Assembly: GCF_003501885.1 (NCBI RefSeq)
Contig: NZ_QWFA01000059.1
Coordinates: forward strand, 4,860 to 44,936
DNA from: Streptomyces globisporus
Lineage (GTDB): Bacteria > Actinomycetota > Actinomycetes > Streptomycetales > Streptomycetaceae
DNA: 40,077 bases
Direction of reading: 5' to 3'
In this document: positions 22,083 to 30,528 of the stretch, piece after piece
Numbering within the stretch: the first letter of the stretch is position 1
How the letters are laid out: each line of letters opens with the position of its first letter
The notes under the pieces: model-generated
What the model was told of the DNA's origin: nothing
What the model saw: only the letters and a program-made list of their open reading frames with translations
Databases searched by the model: none
Made by a program: the position numbers and the translations under genes

Positions 22083-24281
22083 ATGCGCGGACGGGGCGAT
22101 CGTGACGCGTCCGATCGCGACGCCGCACGACTGTCCCTCGTGTCGGTCCTGAGCTCCGGCACGGCCCGGGTCGTGGGAAGCGGCGTCTATCTGGGCCGGC
22201 GGCAGCTGCTGACCTGCGCCCATGTGGTCAACGAGGCGCTGGGCCGCACCATGTTCGCGCGGCGGGCCCCGGAGGACGCCTCCCTGCGGGTGCGCTTCCC
22301 CTGCCTGCCCGAGGGGCCCGCGCTCCCCGCACGGCTCGTGGCCTGGAAAGCCGCGCACCGCGCGGGAGCTCCCGACATTCCCGTGGTGCTGGGCGAGCCT
22401 CTCTGGGGCGGCGACCTGGCCGTGCTGGAGCTGGCGGTGGAGCCCGCGGCTCCCGCTGCCGCCGCGTCCTGGCGGTACATGGACCGTGGTCAGGAGGTCC
22501 GCGCGTGGTACGGCGACGGCTCCTCGTTCACGTACGCGGACAGCAGCGTCGGCTCGGTCCAGCACGACCACGGATTCGTGGACGGTGCGCCGCGTGGCGC
22601 CGCGATCGGCCCCGGCTACAGCGGAGGCCCCCTGTGGTGCGACAAGGAACAGGCGTCGGTCGGGCTCGTGCTGGGGGTGATGTCACCGCCGGACGGCCCC
22701 TTCCGCGGCGAGAACGTGCTGCGCCGGGCCATCGTCGCCCCGTGGCAGGCCGTCGAACGGTTCCTGGACACGACGGAGATCCCCGCCGGTCCGGCGCACG
22801 GCGACACCGGAAGGCCGTCCGGTGCGGTCGCCCCGGTGCTGCGGCACAAACTCCACACCGTGGTCCTGAACCTCCTGCCGGACGAGGACCAGCGGCTGCG
22901 CCACACCCACCGGGTCCTCTCGGCGCTCGGGCTGCCGGGCGGCTCCGGGGCCGACGCGTCGGTCGCCGCGCTGGTGGAGCTCGTACTGACCCAGCCCCGC
23001 GCCGCCGCCGTCCTCACCGACGAACTGCCCCGCGCCCTGCGCGAGACGGCGCTGAAGCTGCTCTCGCTGTGCCGCGGCGCTCTGGTCCCGGGCATCCTCA
23101 CACCGCTGGAACTCGCCTCCCTGCTGGCCCTTCTCGACGGAGAGCCCGGCCGGCTGCTCGAAGAGGCGGCACGCGACGCACTGGTCAACACCACCTTCTG
23201 GGACGAGCCGCTCGAAGCGCGCCGCGGCGAACCGGACGACGCCGTGCGCCATCTCGTGCTCGCCCTGGAGAACTACTGGGGCGACAGCGGATCCACCGAC
23301 ACCCCGCACCGGGTTCCCGCCCTGCTCACGGCGGTGGAGTACGTCGCCGCCCTGACGGCCCCCGCACAGCGGGACGAGCTGCGGGAGTGGGTCGCGGCGG
23401 TGGCCGCGAGGATCGGCGTGCACGAGTCGGTCCTGTTGTCCCGCCGCACCGACGCGGAGGACTGGGCTCACGTCAGAAGGGCCCGTACGACACCCGCCGA
23501 ACCGCGTCTGACCGTACAGCTGACCAGGTCCCCGTCGGGCGGTCACCTCTGCACCGTCTGGTACGACCCCGGCACCGGCGAGGACGGTGTGGTGCGGCAG
23601 GTGCTGGCGGACGACGAACCACGCGGTCCGCAGGAGGTGGCCCGGCTGGTCCAGGACATCCTCCTGCGGGAGGTCCCCGCCGCCGTGCGGGTACGCAGGT
23701 CCCCTCTGGTCGAGTTCGTGGTCGAGCCGGAGGACCTCGACCTCCCGGTGGACCGCTGGGACGACGGCGACACGGACGGCGGCTTCCCCTCCGTCCTCGG
23801 GGTGGAGTACGCCGTCGTCGTACGGTGCCCGGAACTGCGCACGCAGTCGCTGAAGAGGCTCCGGGCCTGGGAGGCGCGGTCCGTGGGCTTCCCCGCGGGG
23901 GCGTTCACCCGGCTCATGCCGGAGCACAGCGAGCCGGAGCACGTGTACCGGCTCCTGCACCAGGACCAGCAGACGGGCCGGCTCGCCATCGGCTGCTCGC
24001 CGGAGCACCGCCCCCGGCTCCAGGTCGTCTGCCTGGCGCAGGGCATACCCGTCGCACTGTGGGACCGCAACGACTCACCGCGCCGGATCGACCAGCTCAC
24101 CGCACTCATGCTCAACGGCCACCCCCGGAGCCTGCCCGAACGGGTCCGGGCGCACCGCGCGCGGACACCGGGCAGCGCCGGGGAGGAAGCGGTCGCCCCC
24201 GTACTCGTGTGGGACGACGCGTCCCGCACCCCGCCCGAGCCCTACTGGAGCGACCCGTCCTGGGAGGACGCGACCTCATGA
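22083..24281 (+). CDS. Trypsin-like protease fused to VMAP C-terminal domain
   Basis: A 732-residue protein. Residues 15-240 are a trypsin-like serine protease with an intact triad: His47 (LLTCAHVV), Asp111 (GDLAVLEL) and Ser180 (GPGYSGGPLW). No signal peptide is seen, so it acts in the cytoplasm. A helical middle (about 255-460) leads to the vWA-MoxR-associated-protein C-terminal domain (about 470-732: PLVEFVVEPEDLDLPVDRW, GVEYAVVVRCPEL, VALWDRND). In VMAP ternary systems this subunit works with a MoxR ATPase and a vWA protein, which are the next two genes. The protease is the probable effector, released on sensing. It overlaps the MoxR start by ATGA. Confidence 0.85.
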   Translation: MRGRGDRDASDRDAARLSLVSVLSSGTARVVGSGVYLGRRQLLTCAHVVNEALGRTMFARRAPEDASLRVRFPCLPEGPALPARLVAWKAAHRAGAPDIPVVLGEPLWGGDLAVLELAVEPAAPAAAASWRYMDRGQEVRAWYGDGSSFTYADSSVGSVQHDHGFVDGAPRGAAIGPGYSGGPLWCDKEQASVGLVLGVMSPPDGPFRGENVLRRAIVAPWQAVERFLDTTEIPAGPAHGDTGRPSGAVAPVLRHKLHTVVLNLLPDEDQRLRHTHRVLSALGLPGGSGADASVAALVELVLTQPRAAAVLTDELPRALRETALKLLSLCRGALVPGILTPLELASLLALLDGEPGRLLEEAARDALVNTTFWDEPLEARRGEPDDAVRHLVLALENYWGDSGSTDTPHRVPALLTAVEYVAALTAPAQRDELREWVAAVAARIGVHESVLLSRRTDAEDWAHVRRARTTPAEPRLTVQLTRSPSGGHLCTVWYDPGTGEDGVVRQVLADDEPRGPQEVARLVQDILLREVPAAVRVRRSPLVEFVVEPEDLDLPVDRWDDGDTDGGFPSVLGVEYAVVVRCPELRTQSLKRLRAWEARSVGFPAGAFTRLMPEHSEPEHVYRLLHQDQQTGRLAIGCSPEHRPRLQVVCLAQGIPVALWDRNDSPRRIDQLTALMLNGHPRSLPERVRAHRARTPGSAGEEAVAPVLVWDDASRTPPEPYWSDPSWEDATS

Positions 24282-25270
24282 CGGCAGCAGAACGCACCCC
24301 GCCGCAGGACCCCGGCAGCTGGCGGCTGTTCCGCGGCGAAGGACCGCCGCGCCGGGTGGACATGCCGCCGGCGCCGCCCTGGCGGCGGTTCGGCGAGCGG
24401 CACCACACCGGGGCCGGCGGAACGACCGCCCCCGGGGACCCCCGCCCCTATCTGATCGGGCCCACCCAGCGGGACATCGTCAACGCCGCCCTGCATCTGC
24501 GCAGGCCGCTGCTGGTCACCGGCCATCCGGGCACCGGCAAGTCGTCGCTGGCCCATGCGGTGGCCCACGAGCTCTCCCTGGGGCCCGTCCTGCGGTGGCC
24601 GGTGAACAGCCGGTCCACGCTGGCCGATGCGCTGTACCACTACGACGCGGTGGGCAGGCTGCGCGAGACGAACCTCCGGCGGCAGGAGGACGGCGACGCC
24701 CCCGGCATCGGCTACTTCATCAGGCTCGGGCCGCTGGGCACCGCGCTGGTGTCGGACGGACCTCCCCGCGTGCTGCTCGTGGACGAGCTCGACAAGGGGG
24801 ACGTCGACCTGCCCAACGACCTCCTGACGGTCTTCGAGGAGGGCGAGTTCGAGATCCCCGAACTCTCCCGGCTGCCCCCCGGCGAGGACGACATCGAGGT
24901 CCACAGCGCGCGGGGCGGCGACACCGTCACCGTCCACAGGGGTGTCGTGCGCTGCCAGGAGTTCCCGGTCGTCGTCATCACGAGCAACGGCGAGAGGGAG
25001 TTCCCTCCCGCCTTCCTGCGCCGCTGCCTGCGGCTGGACCTGCCGGACCCCGACGAGGAGCGGCTGCGCGCCATCGTGGCGGCGCATCTGGGCGCGGACG
25101 CGCTGCCCCAGGTCGACGATCTGGTACGGGCGTTCCTGGCCAAGCGGGCCCCCGGCGAGCTGGCCACGGACCAGCTGCTGAACGCCGCGTTCCTTCGCCT
25201 CGGCGGGGTCGATCTGGACGCCGAAGGGCTGCTGGAAGCGGTGCTGCACCGGCTGGGGGGTGCTCTGTAG
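24278..25270 (+). CDS. MoxR-type AAA+ ATPase
   Basis: A 330-residue AAA+ ATPase. Walker A is GHPGTGKSS (82-90), Walker B LLVDELDK (~166-173), the sensor-1 region ITSNGER (~234-240) and the arginine-finger region FLRRCLRLDLP (~247-257). An intact P-loop and Walker B acidic residue predict ATP hydrolysis. MoxR ATPases remodel vWA-domain partners; the vWA-like protein follows two bases after this gene's stop and the protease/VMAP gene overlaps its start, so the three are cotranslated. The first 55 residues are Pro/Gly-rich and probably flexible. Confidence 0.88.
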   Translation: MTAAERTPPQDPGSWRLFRGEGPPRRVDMPPAPPWRRFGERHHTGAGGTTAPGDPRPYLIGPTQRDIVNAALHLRRPLLVTGHPGTGKSSLAHAVAHELSLGPVLRWPVNSRSTLADALYHYDAVGRLRETNLRRQEDGDAPGIGYFIRLGPLGTALVSDGPPRVLLVDELDKGDVDLPNDLLTVFEEGEFEIPELSRLPPGEDDIEVHSARGGDTVTVHRGVVRCQEFPVVVITSNGEREFPPAFLRRCLRLDLPDPDEERLRAIVAAHLGADALPQVDDLVRAFLAKRAPGELATDQLLNAAFLRLGGVDLDAEGLLEAVLHRLGGAL

Positions 25271-25272
25271 GC

Positions 25273-28200
25273 ATGCCCGACCGTCTGCTCTCCCTGCTGC
25301 GGGACGTCGGCTTCGACGTCACGGCCGAGGAGCTGGTCGACTGCCTGTGGCTGGCCGAGCGGATGCCCGCCGACGCGCCTCTGGCGCTGGCCGCCGGCCT
25401 CCTGGGCGGGGACACCCGTCCGCCCGGCGCCCCCGGGGAACCCGGCGCCCCGCCGGTGACCACGTGGCCGGAGACGAAGGAGAGGGCCGGCCGGACGGGG
25501 TCGCCGGAGGCCGGACCTCCGCGAGCCGAACTGCACGCCGCCGAGGCCGCGCCCGCGCAACCGCCCCCGGCCGACGGGGGCGACGGCACCCGCCCCGACG
25601 ACGGTCCCACGGGGGACCAGGACCCCGACGGCGGATCCGACGCCCCGGATCCCGGGACGGGGGAGAACGAGCGGCCCGAGGAGGACCGGAGCCGCGCCCT
25701 GCCCGTACGCATCCCTCATCCGCACGCACTCGCCCTCCCGTTACGGACGGCACGCGCGCTGCGCCCCCTGAAGCAGTACCGCCCGCACCCCTCGGCCGAG
25801 CGGCTGGACGAAGCCGGGACCGCCGCGCAGATCGCCCACTCGGGCCTCCTCGACGTGGTGACGCGCCCCGCCCGCGACCGCTGGCTGGACCTCACCGTGG
25901 TCGTCGACGACGGTGTCTCGATGCTCCTGTGGCAGCAGCTGTGTTCGGAGCTCAACTCGCTGCTCGCACACCTCGGCGCCTTCCGCCAGATCCGCACCTA
26001 CGGGCTGCGTCTGCGGCCCGGCCGGATGCCCCGGCTGAGCTCCCGTCCCTTCGTCCCCGACGCGCCGACCGTGTCCACCGAGGTCCTCACCGACCCGTCG
26101 GGCCGCACCATGACCCTGGTCATCTCCGACGGGGCCGGACCCGGATGGCGCACCGGTGCCATGCGGGCCGTACTGTCGCGCTGGGCCGCCTGCGGCCCCA
26201 CCGCGGTGATCCACACGCTGCCGCCCCGGATGTGGCGCGGTTCCGGACTGCCCACCCGGCGCTGGTCGGTGCAGGCACCGGGCCCGGGGGCCGCCAACGC
26301 CACGTGGCGGGTGCGTCATCCCGTCCTGCCCGAGGCGCTCGCCCCGTTCGACATGACCCCCGTCCCGGTCCTGACGCCGTCGCCCGAGGCGTTCGCCGAG
26401 TGGGCCGTGGTCACCGCGTCCGGAGGCTCCAGCAGGGTGCTCGCCCTGTGGGACGCCGACGCGGCGGAGCAACAGCGTCCGCCCGGGGCCGGGGCCTCCT
26501 CGCGCACGAAGGAGCGGGCTCGCCGCGTCCGGCCCGACGCGCAGGTGCAGCGGTTCCGCCGCGCCGTCTCCCCCGAGGCCTACCGCCTGGCCGCCCACCT
26601 GGCGGCGGTGTCACCTCTGACGATCCCGGTGATGCGGCTGGTGGTCCGATCCCTGCCCCGCCCGGTCACCACGGCCCATCTGGCCGAGGTGTTCCTGAGC
26701 GGCATGCTCCGTCCGGCGGAGGCCGAACACGGGTCACCAGCCGCCGCGGTCCTGCCCCAGCAGCGCGTCTTCGCGTTCACCAGCCGGTCCCGGGACATCC
26801 TTCTGGACGCCGTCCCCACCACCGAAGTGCTCGCCTCCACCCGTCGGGTGTCCGAGCACATCGCCGAGCTGGTGGGCCGGTCACCGGACTTTCCCGCGTG
26901 GCTGAGCCGGCCCGACGGGACGAGCCGGCTGGCCGACGACACCACGGCCTTCGCCTGGCTGAGCCCCGCGCTCCAGGACCGGCTCGGGCTGAGCGGGCTC
27001 TCGGCACAGGAGTGGGCGGAACAGCCCACGCTGCCACGGGAGATCCGGTTCAGTCCCCCGGGGAGCATCTACCCCCAGTTCCCGATGGTGGGCTACTCGC
27101 AGACGAACACCACCTGGTCAGCCACCGACGGCGTCCAGTCCCTCGGTGACTACCGGCTCACCTGGCAGGCCAGGAAACCGGGCGGGCCCTCCCTCTACGC
27201 CGGAACCGACGGCCGGCACACCGCGGTGATCCGTGCGAGCACGGCGCGCGGCGCGTCCGTGATCCGCCGGGAAGCCCTGGCCCTCGCCCGGTTCGATCAC
27301 CCCTGCCTCCCCTCGCTCCTCGACGCCGACCTGGGCGACTCCTGGGCCGCCGCCACCGGCGCGCTCACCCGGCTCGGGCAGGGGGCACCGACGCTGCGCA
27401 CCCTCGCCCAGGGGCTCCGGATGCACGAGAGCTTCGGCACGGACCTGATCCTGGTGCTCGGCCAGCGGCTCGCCTCGGCACTCGATCACAGCCATCACGC
27501 GGGAGTCGTGCACGGCCATCTGTCGGCGGACCGCGTACTGCTCACCCTCGACGGACCCCTGCTCGTCGGCTGGCACCGCTCCCGGATCGCCGCCCCGGGG
27601 ACCGCCCCCGCACCCGGCCGGACGGGGGCGGACGTGCGCGCGCTCGCCGCTCTGCTCGGGCTGCTCGGGGCCCGTACGGACTGGCACCCGACGGGCGGGG
27701 AGCACTTCGCCCCCCTGCTGACCGGGGACGACGAGGCACAGGCGCAGGCGATGGGCCACGAGCTCGCCGAGGAGATCACGGATCCGTGCCTGTCCTCCGT
27801 CCTGCGCCCGTTCCTGACGCTGCCGGCGCGGGACGGGGCGATGTCGGCGGAGTCCCTGCTGGCCGCCTTCCGGGACCGAGTCCCCCGGGACGCGTTCCTG
27901 CAGCCGTTCTCCTGGTGGCTCCCCGAGAGCACCAGGGTCCTCATCGACGACGCCCGGCTCGACCTGTCCTCCCGAGCCGAGCCGGATCCGCACCTCCTGC
28001 ACCCGGTGCCGGTGCCGCCCGAGGCCGAAGTCCCCCTCGTTCCGGGGAGGGAGCTCGCCACGGACGACGAGGACACGGACATCCATGAGCCCGGGCGGCG
28101 CGGGCGGCAGCTCACGAAGTGGTTCCGGTTGCCGGGCCGCCCCGAGCAGGTCCCTCGCCGTGGTCTCCTGCGCCGCAGGAAGGCGGGCGCGCGGACGGTC

Positions 28201-29001
28201 ATCCGGCCGGCCGACAGCGGAACGGGCCACCAGGGCCGTCTCGCCCTGGTCTTCGGCGGGGGAACCGGCTGCGGTCGGTCCACCGTCGCCGTGCAGCTCG
28301 CCTCCGCCGTCGCCGAGGCCGAACCCGCTCCCGGGCGTCCCCCCGTACTGATGCTGCCGTTCCATCCCGCGGCGAACGTCATCGGATACCGGATGGCGAC
28401 CGACGAGACGGCCGGGTACCGGCAGGTCTTCCCCGGCCCCCGGGTGTCGGCGACCATCTCCCCCGACGCCCTGGCCCTCTTCCCCTCGGGGGGCTGGGTG
28501 ACGCTCAAGGACTCCAACGGCGCGGACTTCGTGCACCAGTACGCTCCCGCCGGACAACCGCCGCCCCCGCCCCGGCAGCACCGGGACATCCTGTCCCGCA
28601 TGCGCAGGCTCGGCACCCTCGTGATCGACTACGCAGGCGGCTTCGCACCGCCCGGGCCATCCTTGCGCGGGACCTTCGGTGACCTCGACCGGCTCGTGGT
28701 CGCCTGCTCCGGAGACCCCGGGCAGCTGGCGGACACCGCGGCGGAGCTGACCTGGCTCGACCAGCACGGACACGCCCGGCTCGTGTCCGAGGCCGTCCTC
28801 GTCCTGTCCGACCTGACGGAATCGGCCGAAGGGCAGTCCGCTCTCGCCGAGGCGGAGAGCCAACTCGGCGCTCGCGTACGGACTGTGGTGCGCATCCCGC
28901 ACGAACCGGCGTTGCGCGACGGCGGACTGGTCGACTTCTCCGATCTCACGCCGATGACGCAAGAGGCCTTCCGCACGGCCGCCCGCGCCCTCTTCCGCTG
29001 A
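25273..29001 (+). CDS. SAV_2336-type vWA-like / pseudokinase / P-loop fusion
   Basis: A 1,242-residue multidomain protein. An N-terminal helical cap (MPDRLLSLLRDVGFDVTAEELVDCLWLAERM) is followed by an acidic Pro/Gly linker (about 50-140) and a vWA-like SAV_2336 domain (about 200-430: LDLTVVVDDGVSMLLWQQL, TLVISDGAG), in which the metal-binding DxSxS is degenerate (DDGVS). A kinase-like domain spans about 625-880, with TAVIRAS lacking the VAIK lysine, HGH for HRD and no DFG (LLVGWHRS), so it is a pseudokinase. The C-terminal ParA/MinD-like domain from about 990 has GGGTGCGRST, an Arg in place of the Walker A lysine. It is probably the sensor/scaffold of the VMAP-MoxR system. ATG 25273 lies two bases after the MoxR stop. 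Confidence 0.85.
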   Translation: MPDRLLSLLRDVGFDVTAEELVDCLWLAERMPADAPLALAAGLLGGDTRPPGAPGEPGAPPVTTWPETKERAGRTGSPEAGPPRAELHAAEAAPAQPPPADGGDGTRPDDGPTGDQDPDGGSDAPDPGTGENERPEEDRSRALPVRIPHPHALALPLRTARALRPLKQYRPHPSAERLDEAGTAAQIAHSGLLDVVTRPARDRWLDLTVVVDDGVSMLLWQQLCSELNSLLAHLGAFRQIRTYGLRLRPGRMPRLSSRPFVPDAPTVSTEVLTDPSGRTMTLVISDGAGPGWRTGAMRAVLSRWAACGPTAVIHTLPPRMWRGSGLPTRRWSVQAPGPGAANATWRVRHPVLPEALAPFDMTPVPVLTPSPEAFAEWAVVTASGGSSRVLALWDADAAEQQRPPGAGASSRTKERARRVRPDAQVQRFRRAVSPEAYRLAAHLAAVSPLTIPVMRLVVRSLPRPVTTAHLAEVFLSGMLRPAEAEHGSPAAAVLPQQRVFAFTSRSRDILLDAVPTTEVLASTRRVSEHIAELVGRSPDFPAWLSRPDGTSRLADDTTAFAWLSPALQDRLGLSGLSAQEWAEQPTLPREIRFSPPGSIYPQFPMVGYSQTNTTWSATDGVQSLGDYRLTWQARKPGGPSLYAGTDGRHTAVIRASTARGASVIRREALALARFDHPCLPSLLDADLGDSWAAATGALTRLGQGAPTLRTLAQGLRMHESFGTDLILVLGQRLASALDHSHHAGVVHGHLSADRVLLTLDGPLLVGWHRSRIAAPGTAPAPGRTGADVRALAALLGLLGARTDWHPTGGEHFAPLLTGDDEAQAQAMGHELAEEITDPCLSSVLRPFLTLPARDGAMSAESLLAAFRDRVPRDAFLQPFSWWLPESTRVLIDDARLDLSSRAEPDPHLLHPVPVPPEAEVPLVPGRELATDDEDTDIHEPGRRGRQLTKWFRLPGRPEQVPRRGLLRRRKAGARTVIRPADSGTGHQGRLALVFGGGTGCGRSTVAVQLASAVAEAEPAPGRPPVLMLPFHPAANVIGYRMATDETAGYRQVFPGPRVSATISPDALALFPSGGWVTLKDSNGADFVHQYAPAGQPPPPPRQHRDILSRMRRLGTLVIDYAGGFAPPGPSLRGTFGDLDRLVVACSGDPGQLADTAAELTWLDQHGHARLVSEAVLVLSDLTESAEGQSALAEAESQLGARVRTVVRIPHEPALRDGGLVDFSDLTPMTQEAFRTAARALFR

Positions 29002-29204
29002 GTCGGGGGCTGCCCCTCGTCACCTCCGCCGGGACAGCAGCGCTCAGCCGCGACGCCCAGCGTTCTCGCCGACCTCACGTGGCCTGGCCTGCTCCCGGAA
29101 GAAGGCGGCCGTTCGCGAACCACCCGACCCCGAGCACAAGAGCTCGACGCCGCCTGCTACTCCTTTCATCAGGAGTCGAACCCCAGGAAGTGACGGAGCG
29201 ACCG

Positions 29205-29576
29205 ATGGCAGGCGATGAAGTCCTTGCGCAGACCGCCGAGATCGTCGCGGCCGCATGGAAGACCATCCTCGATTACGAGGGCGGCCTGATCGATCCCGCC
29301 ATGCCCCGCGCGGCCCACGCACACCCTCGCCTACGGGAACTCTTTCCGACGGTCAGCCACGGCGCCCTGTACCTCAGCCGATGCATTCGCTACCCGCGAC
29401 CCCACGACGTGGGCGCCCTGTTCCGCCGCAGCGGTGGCGGGTTCATGGTGATCCGCCAGTCCGACGGCACCGTCCTGGGGGAGCCCGACACGGTGGAGGA
29501 GGCGGTGGCCCTGATCGTCGCCAACCTTCCCGAAGGCTGCGGGCCGGCCATCGACGGGTCGGTTGAAGACCTGTGA
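29205..29576 (+). CDS. DUF6193-like protein, paralogue of the RHS-island immunity candidate
   Basis: 123 residues: MAGDEVLAQTAEIVAAAWKTI, GLIDPAMPRAAHAHPRLRELFPTVSHGALYLSRC, GGGFMVIRQSDG, VDGS-type ending (PAIDGSVEDL). By eye it shares about half its residues with the protein at 7682-8053, including the PRAA-HP-LREL-P-VSHG block. There is no polymorphic toxin upstream; instead it follows the VMAP operon by about 200 bases, so it is either an orphan immunity gene or an accessory of that operon. ATG 29205 begins at the position matching its paralogue. Its stop overlaps the next start (GTGA). Confidence 0.75.
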   Translation: MAGDEVLAQTAEIVAAAWKTILDYEGGLIDPAMPRAAHAHPRLRELFPTVSHGALYLSRCIRYPRPHDVGALFRRSGGGFMVIRQSDGTVLGEPDTVEEAVALIVANLPEGCGPAIDGSVEDL

Positions 29577-30071
29577 CCACCCCGGCGAGTAGCGAAGAGT
29601 CCCGAAGCGCGGCCGAGACCGTGGCGGCGGAGCGCCTGCGCTCGGTGCTCGCGCCCGCCGTACGGCTGGGCTGCACGGCGGACTTCGAGCAGGAGAGCCT
29701 GCCGGTCGACGAGGTGCCGGGGTGGTTCGCCGCGGTGGGTTCCGGGGACGAGGAGCGGGTACCGCAGTTCGCCCGGGCGGGCCGCGGGGCGTACGCGGAG
29801 CACACCGGGGGCGGGCGGCCCTGGGATCTCCAGGACTGGCTGTACCGCTTCGCCCCGGACGAGGACTCCCGGGGCTGGGAGTGGTGGGACGCCACGGTGG
29901 CCGGTCCGTCCCGTGTCCATGTCTGGGTGGACAGTTGGGGGGGAGTCCTTCTTCGGATGCCAGGATCTGCTCTGGGCCGCATTCACGGCGGGGGCGGTCC
30001 GCGTCGAGGGGCCGACGGTTCAGAAGGCCGCCGTGTGGTCCGCGGAACGGAATTCCCAGCCGAATCCGTAG
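29573..30071 (+). pseudogene. Unrecognised ~165-aa gene with a one-base frameshift in a G run
   Basis: From GTG 29573 the frame reads MTTPASSEESRSAAETVAAERLRSVL through WEWWDATVAGPSRVHVWVDSWG, then a run of seven G (29937-29943) shifts it. Skipping one G restores ESFFGCQDLLWAAFTAGAVRVEGPTVQKAAVW, stop TAG 30071. The restored protein looks whole. I call it a pseudogene, but homopolymer sequencing error or slippage would give the same picture. The N-terminal SRSAAETVAAE resembles SRSAADIVAAE of the gene at 7682, also at DNA level. It is coupled to the DUF6193-like gene before it. I recognise no family. Confidence 0.6.
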
Positions 30072-30110
30072 ACCGCTGCATCTTATTTTCGTCTCATTCC
30101 GGGAGAACTC

Positions 30111-30368
30111 ATGACCGACAGCAAGAACATCAACAATCCCGTGGGCATGGGCGGAGGCCAGCGCAAGCGGCAGTCCCGCGCCGAGCGGCAGAACAACGGG
30201 CCGCACCGCAACCTCGACCGCAAGAACGCGGCCGAGCAGAAGGCGGAGCTGGTGCGCAAGATGCGGGAGAAGGCGGGCGCGAGCGGGGATGCCGGGCAGA
30301 CGGGCGCGGCCGAGAGCTCCGGGCAGGCGGGCGCTACCGACGGCGCCGGGCAGGAATCCGCTGAGTGA
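30111..30368 (+). CDS. DUF6243 family protein
   Basis: An 85-residue, very hydrophilic protein beginning MTDSKNINNPVGMGGGQRKRQSRAERQNN, the recognisable opening of DUF6243, a small actinobacterial family of unknown function. The N-terminal half is basic, then a charged helix (KNAAEQKAELVRKMREKAG) and a low-complexity Gly/Ala/Gln tail that is probably disordered. GGGAGA before ATG 30111 supports the start. It follows the frameshifted gene by 39 bases. Confidence 0.8.
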   Translation: MTDSKNINNPVGMGGGQRKRQSRAERQNNGPHRNLDRKNAAEQKAELVRKMREKAGASGDAGQTGAAESSGQAGATDGAGQESAE

Positions 30369-30396
30369 CTATCGGTCCGAGGCTGCGGCCTCGGCC

Positions 30397-30528
30397 ATGG
30401 ACGGGTGGCTCCATGAGCGGTTCGGTCTGGAGAGCTCGGGTGCCGCCGTCACGTACGACGCTTCACGGGGTGGGTTCGCCTTCTCCTGGGGTGGGACGGC
30501 CGACCCCTTCCAGCAGGAGCCGACGTAA
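30397..30528 (+). CDS. Possible 43-aa small protein
   Basis: MDGWLHERFGLESSGAAVTYDASRGGFAFSWGGTADPFQQEPT from ATG 30397; the frame extends back to about 30361 with SDYRSEAAASA. The sequence is protein-like and its TAA abuts the GTG of the next gene, whose Shine-Dalgarno lies within its 3' end. The start is uncertain and I recognise no family. Confidence 0.35.
   Translation: MDGWLHERFGLESSGAAVTYDASRGGFAFSWGGTADPFQQEPT

Noticed and set aside
22505..25270. 921-codon forward frame overlapping the protease and MoxR genes
   Set aside because: Its N-terminal two thirds are an out-of-frame shadow of the protease/VMAP gene. Only the last 330 codons, from ATG 24278, are the MoxR protein.
27118..28962. 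614-codon reverse open frame opposite the SAV_2336-type gene
   Set aside because: An antisense shadow; the forward strand encodes recognisable domains throughout.
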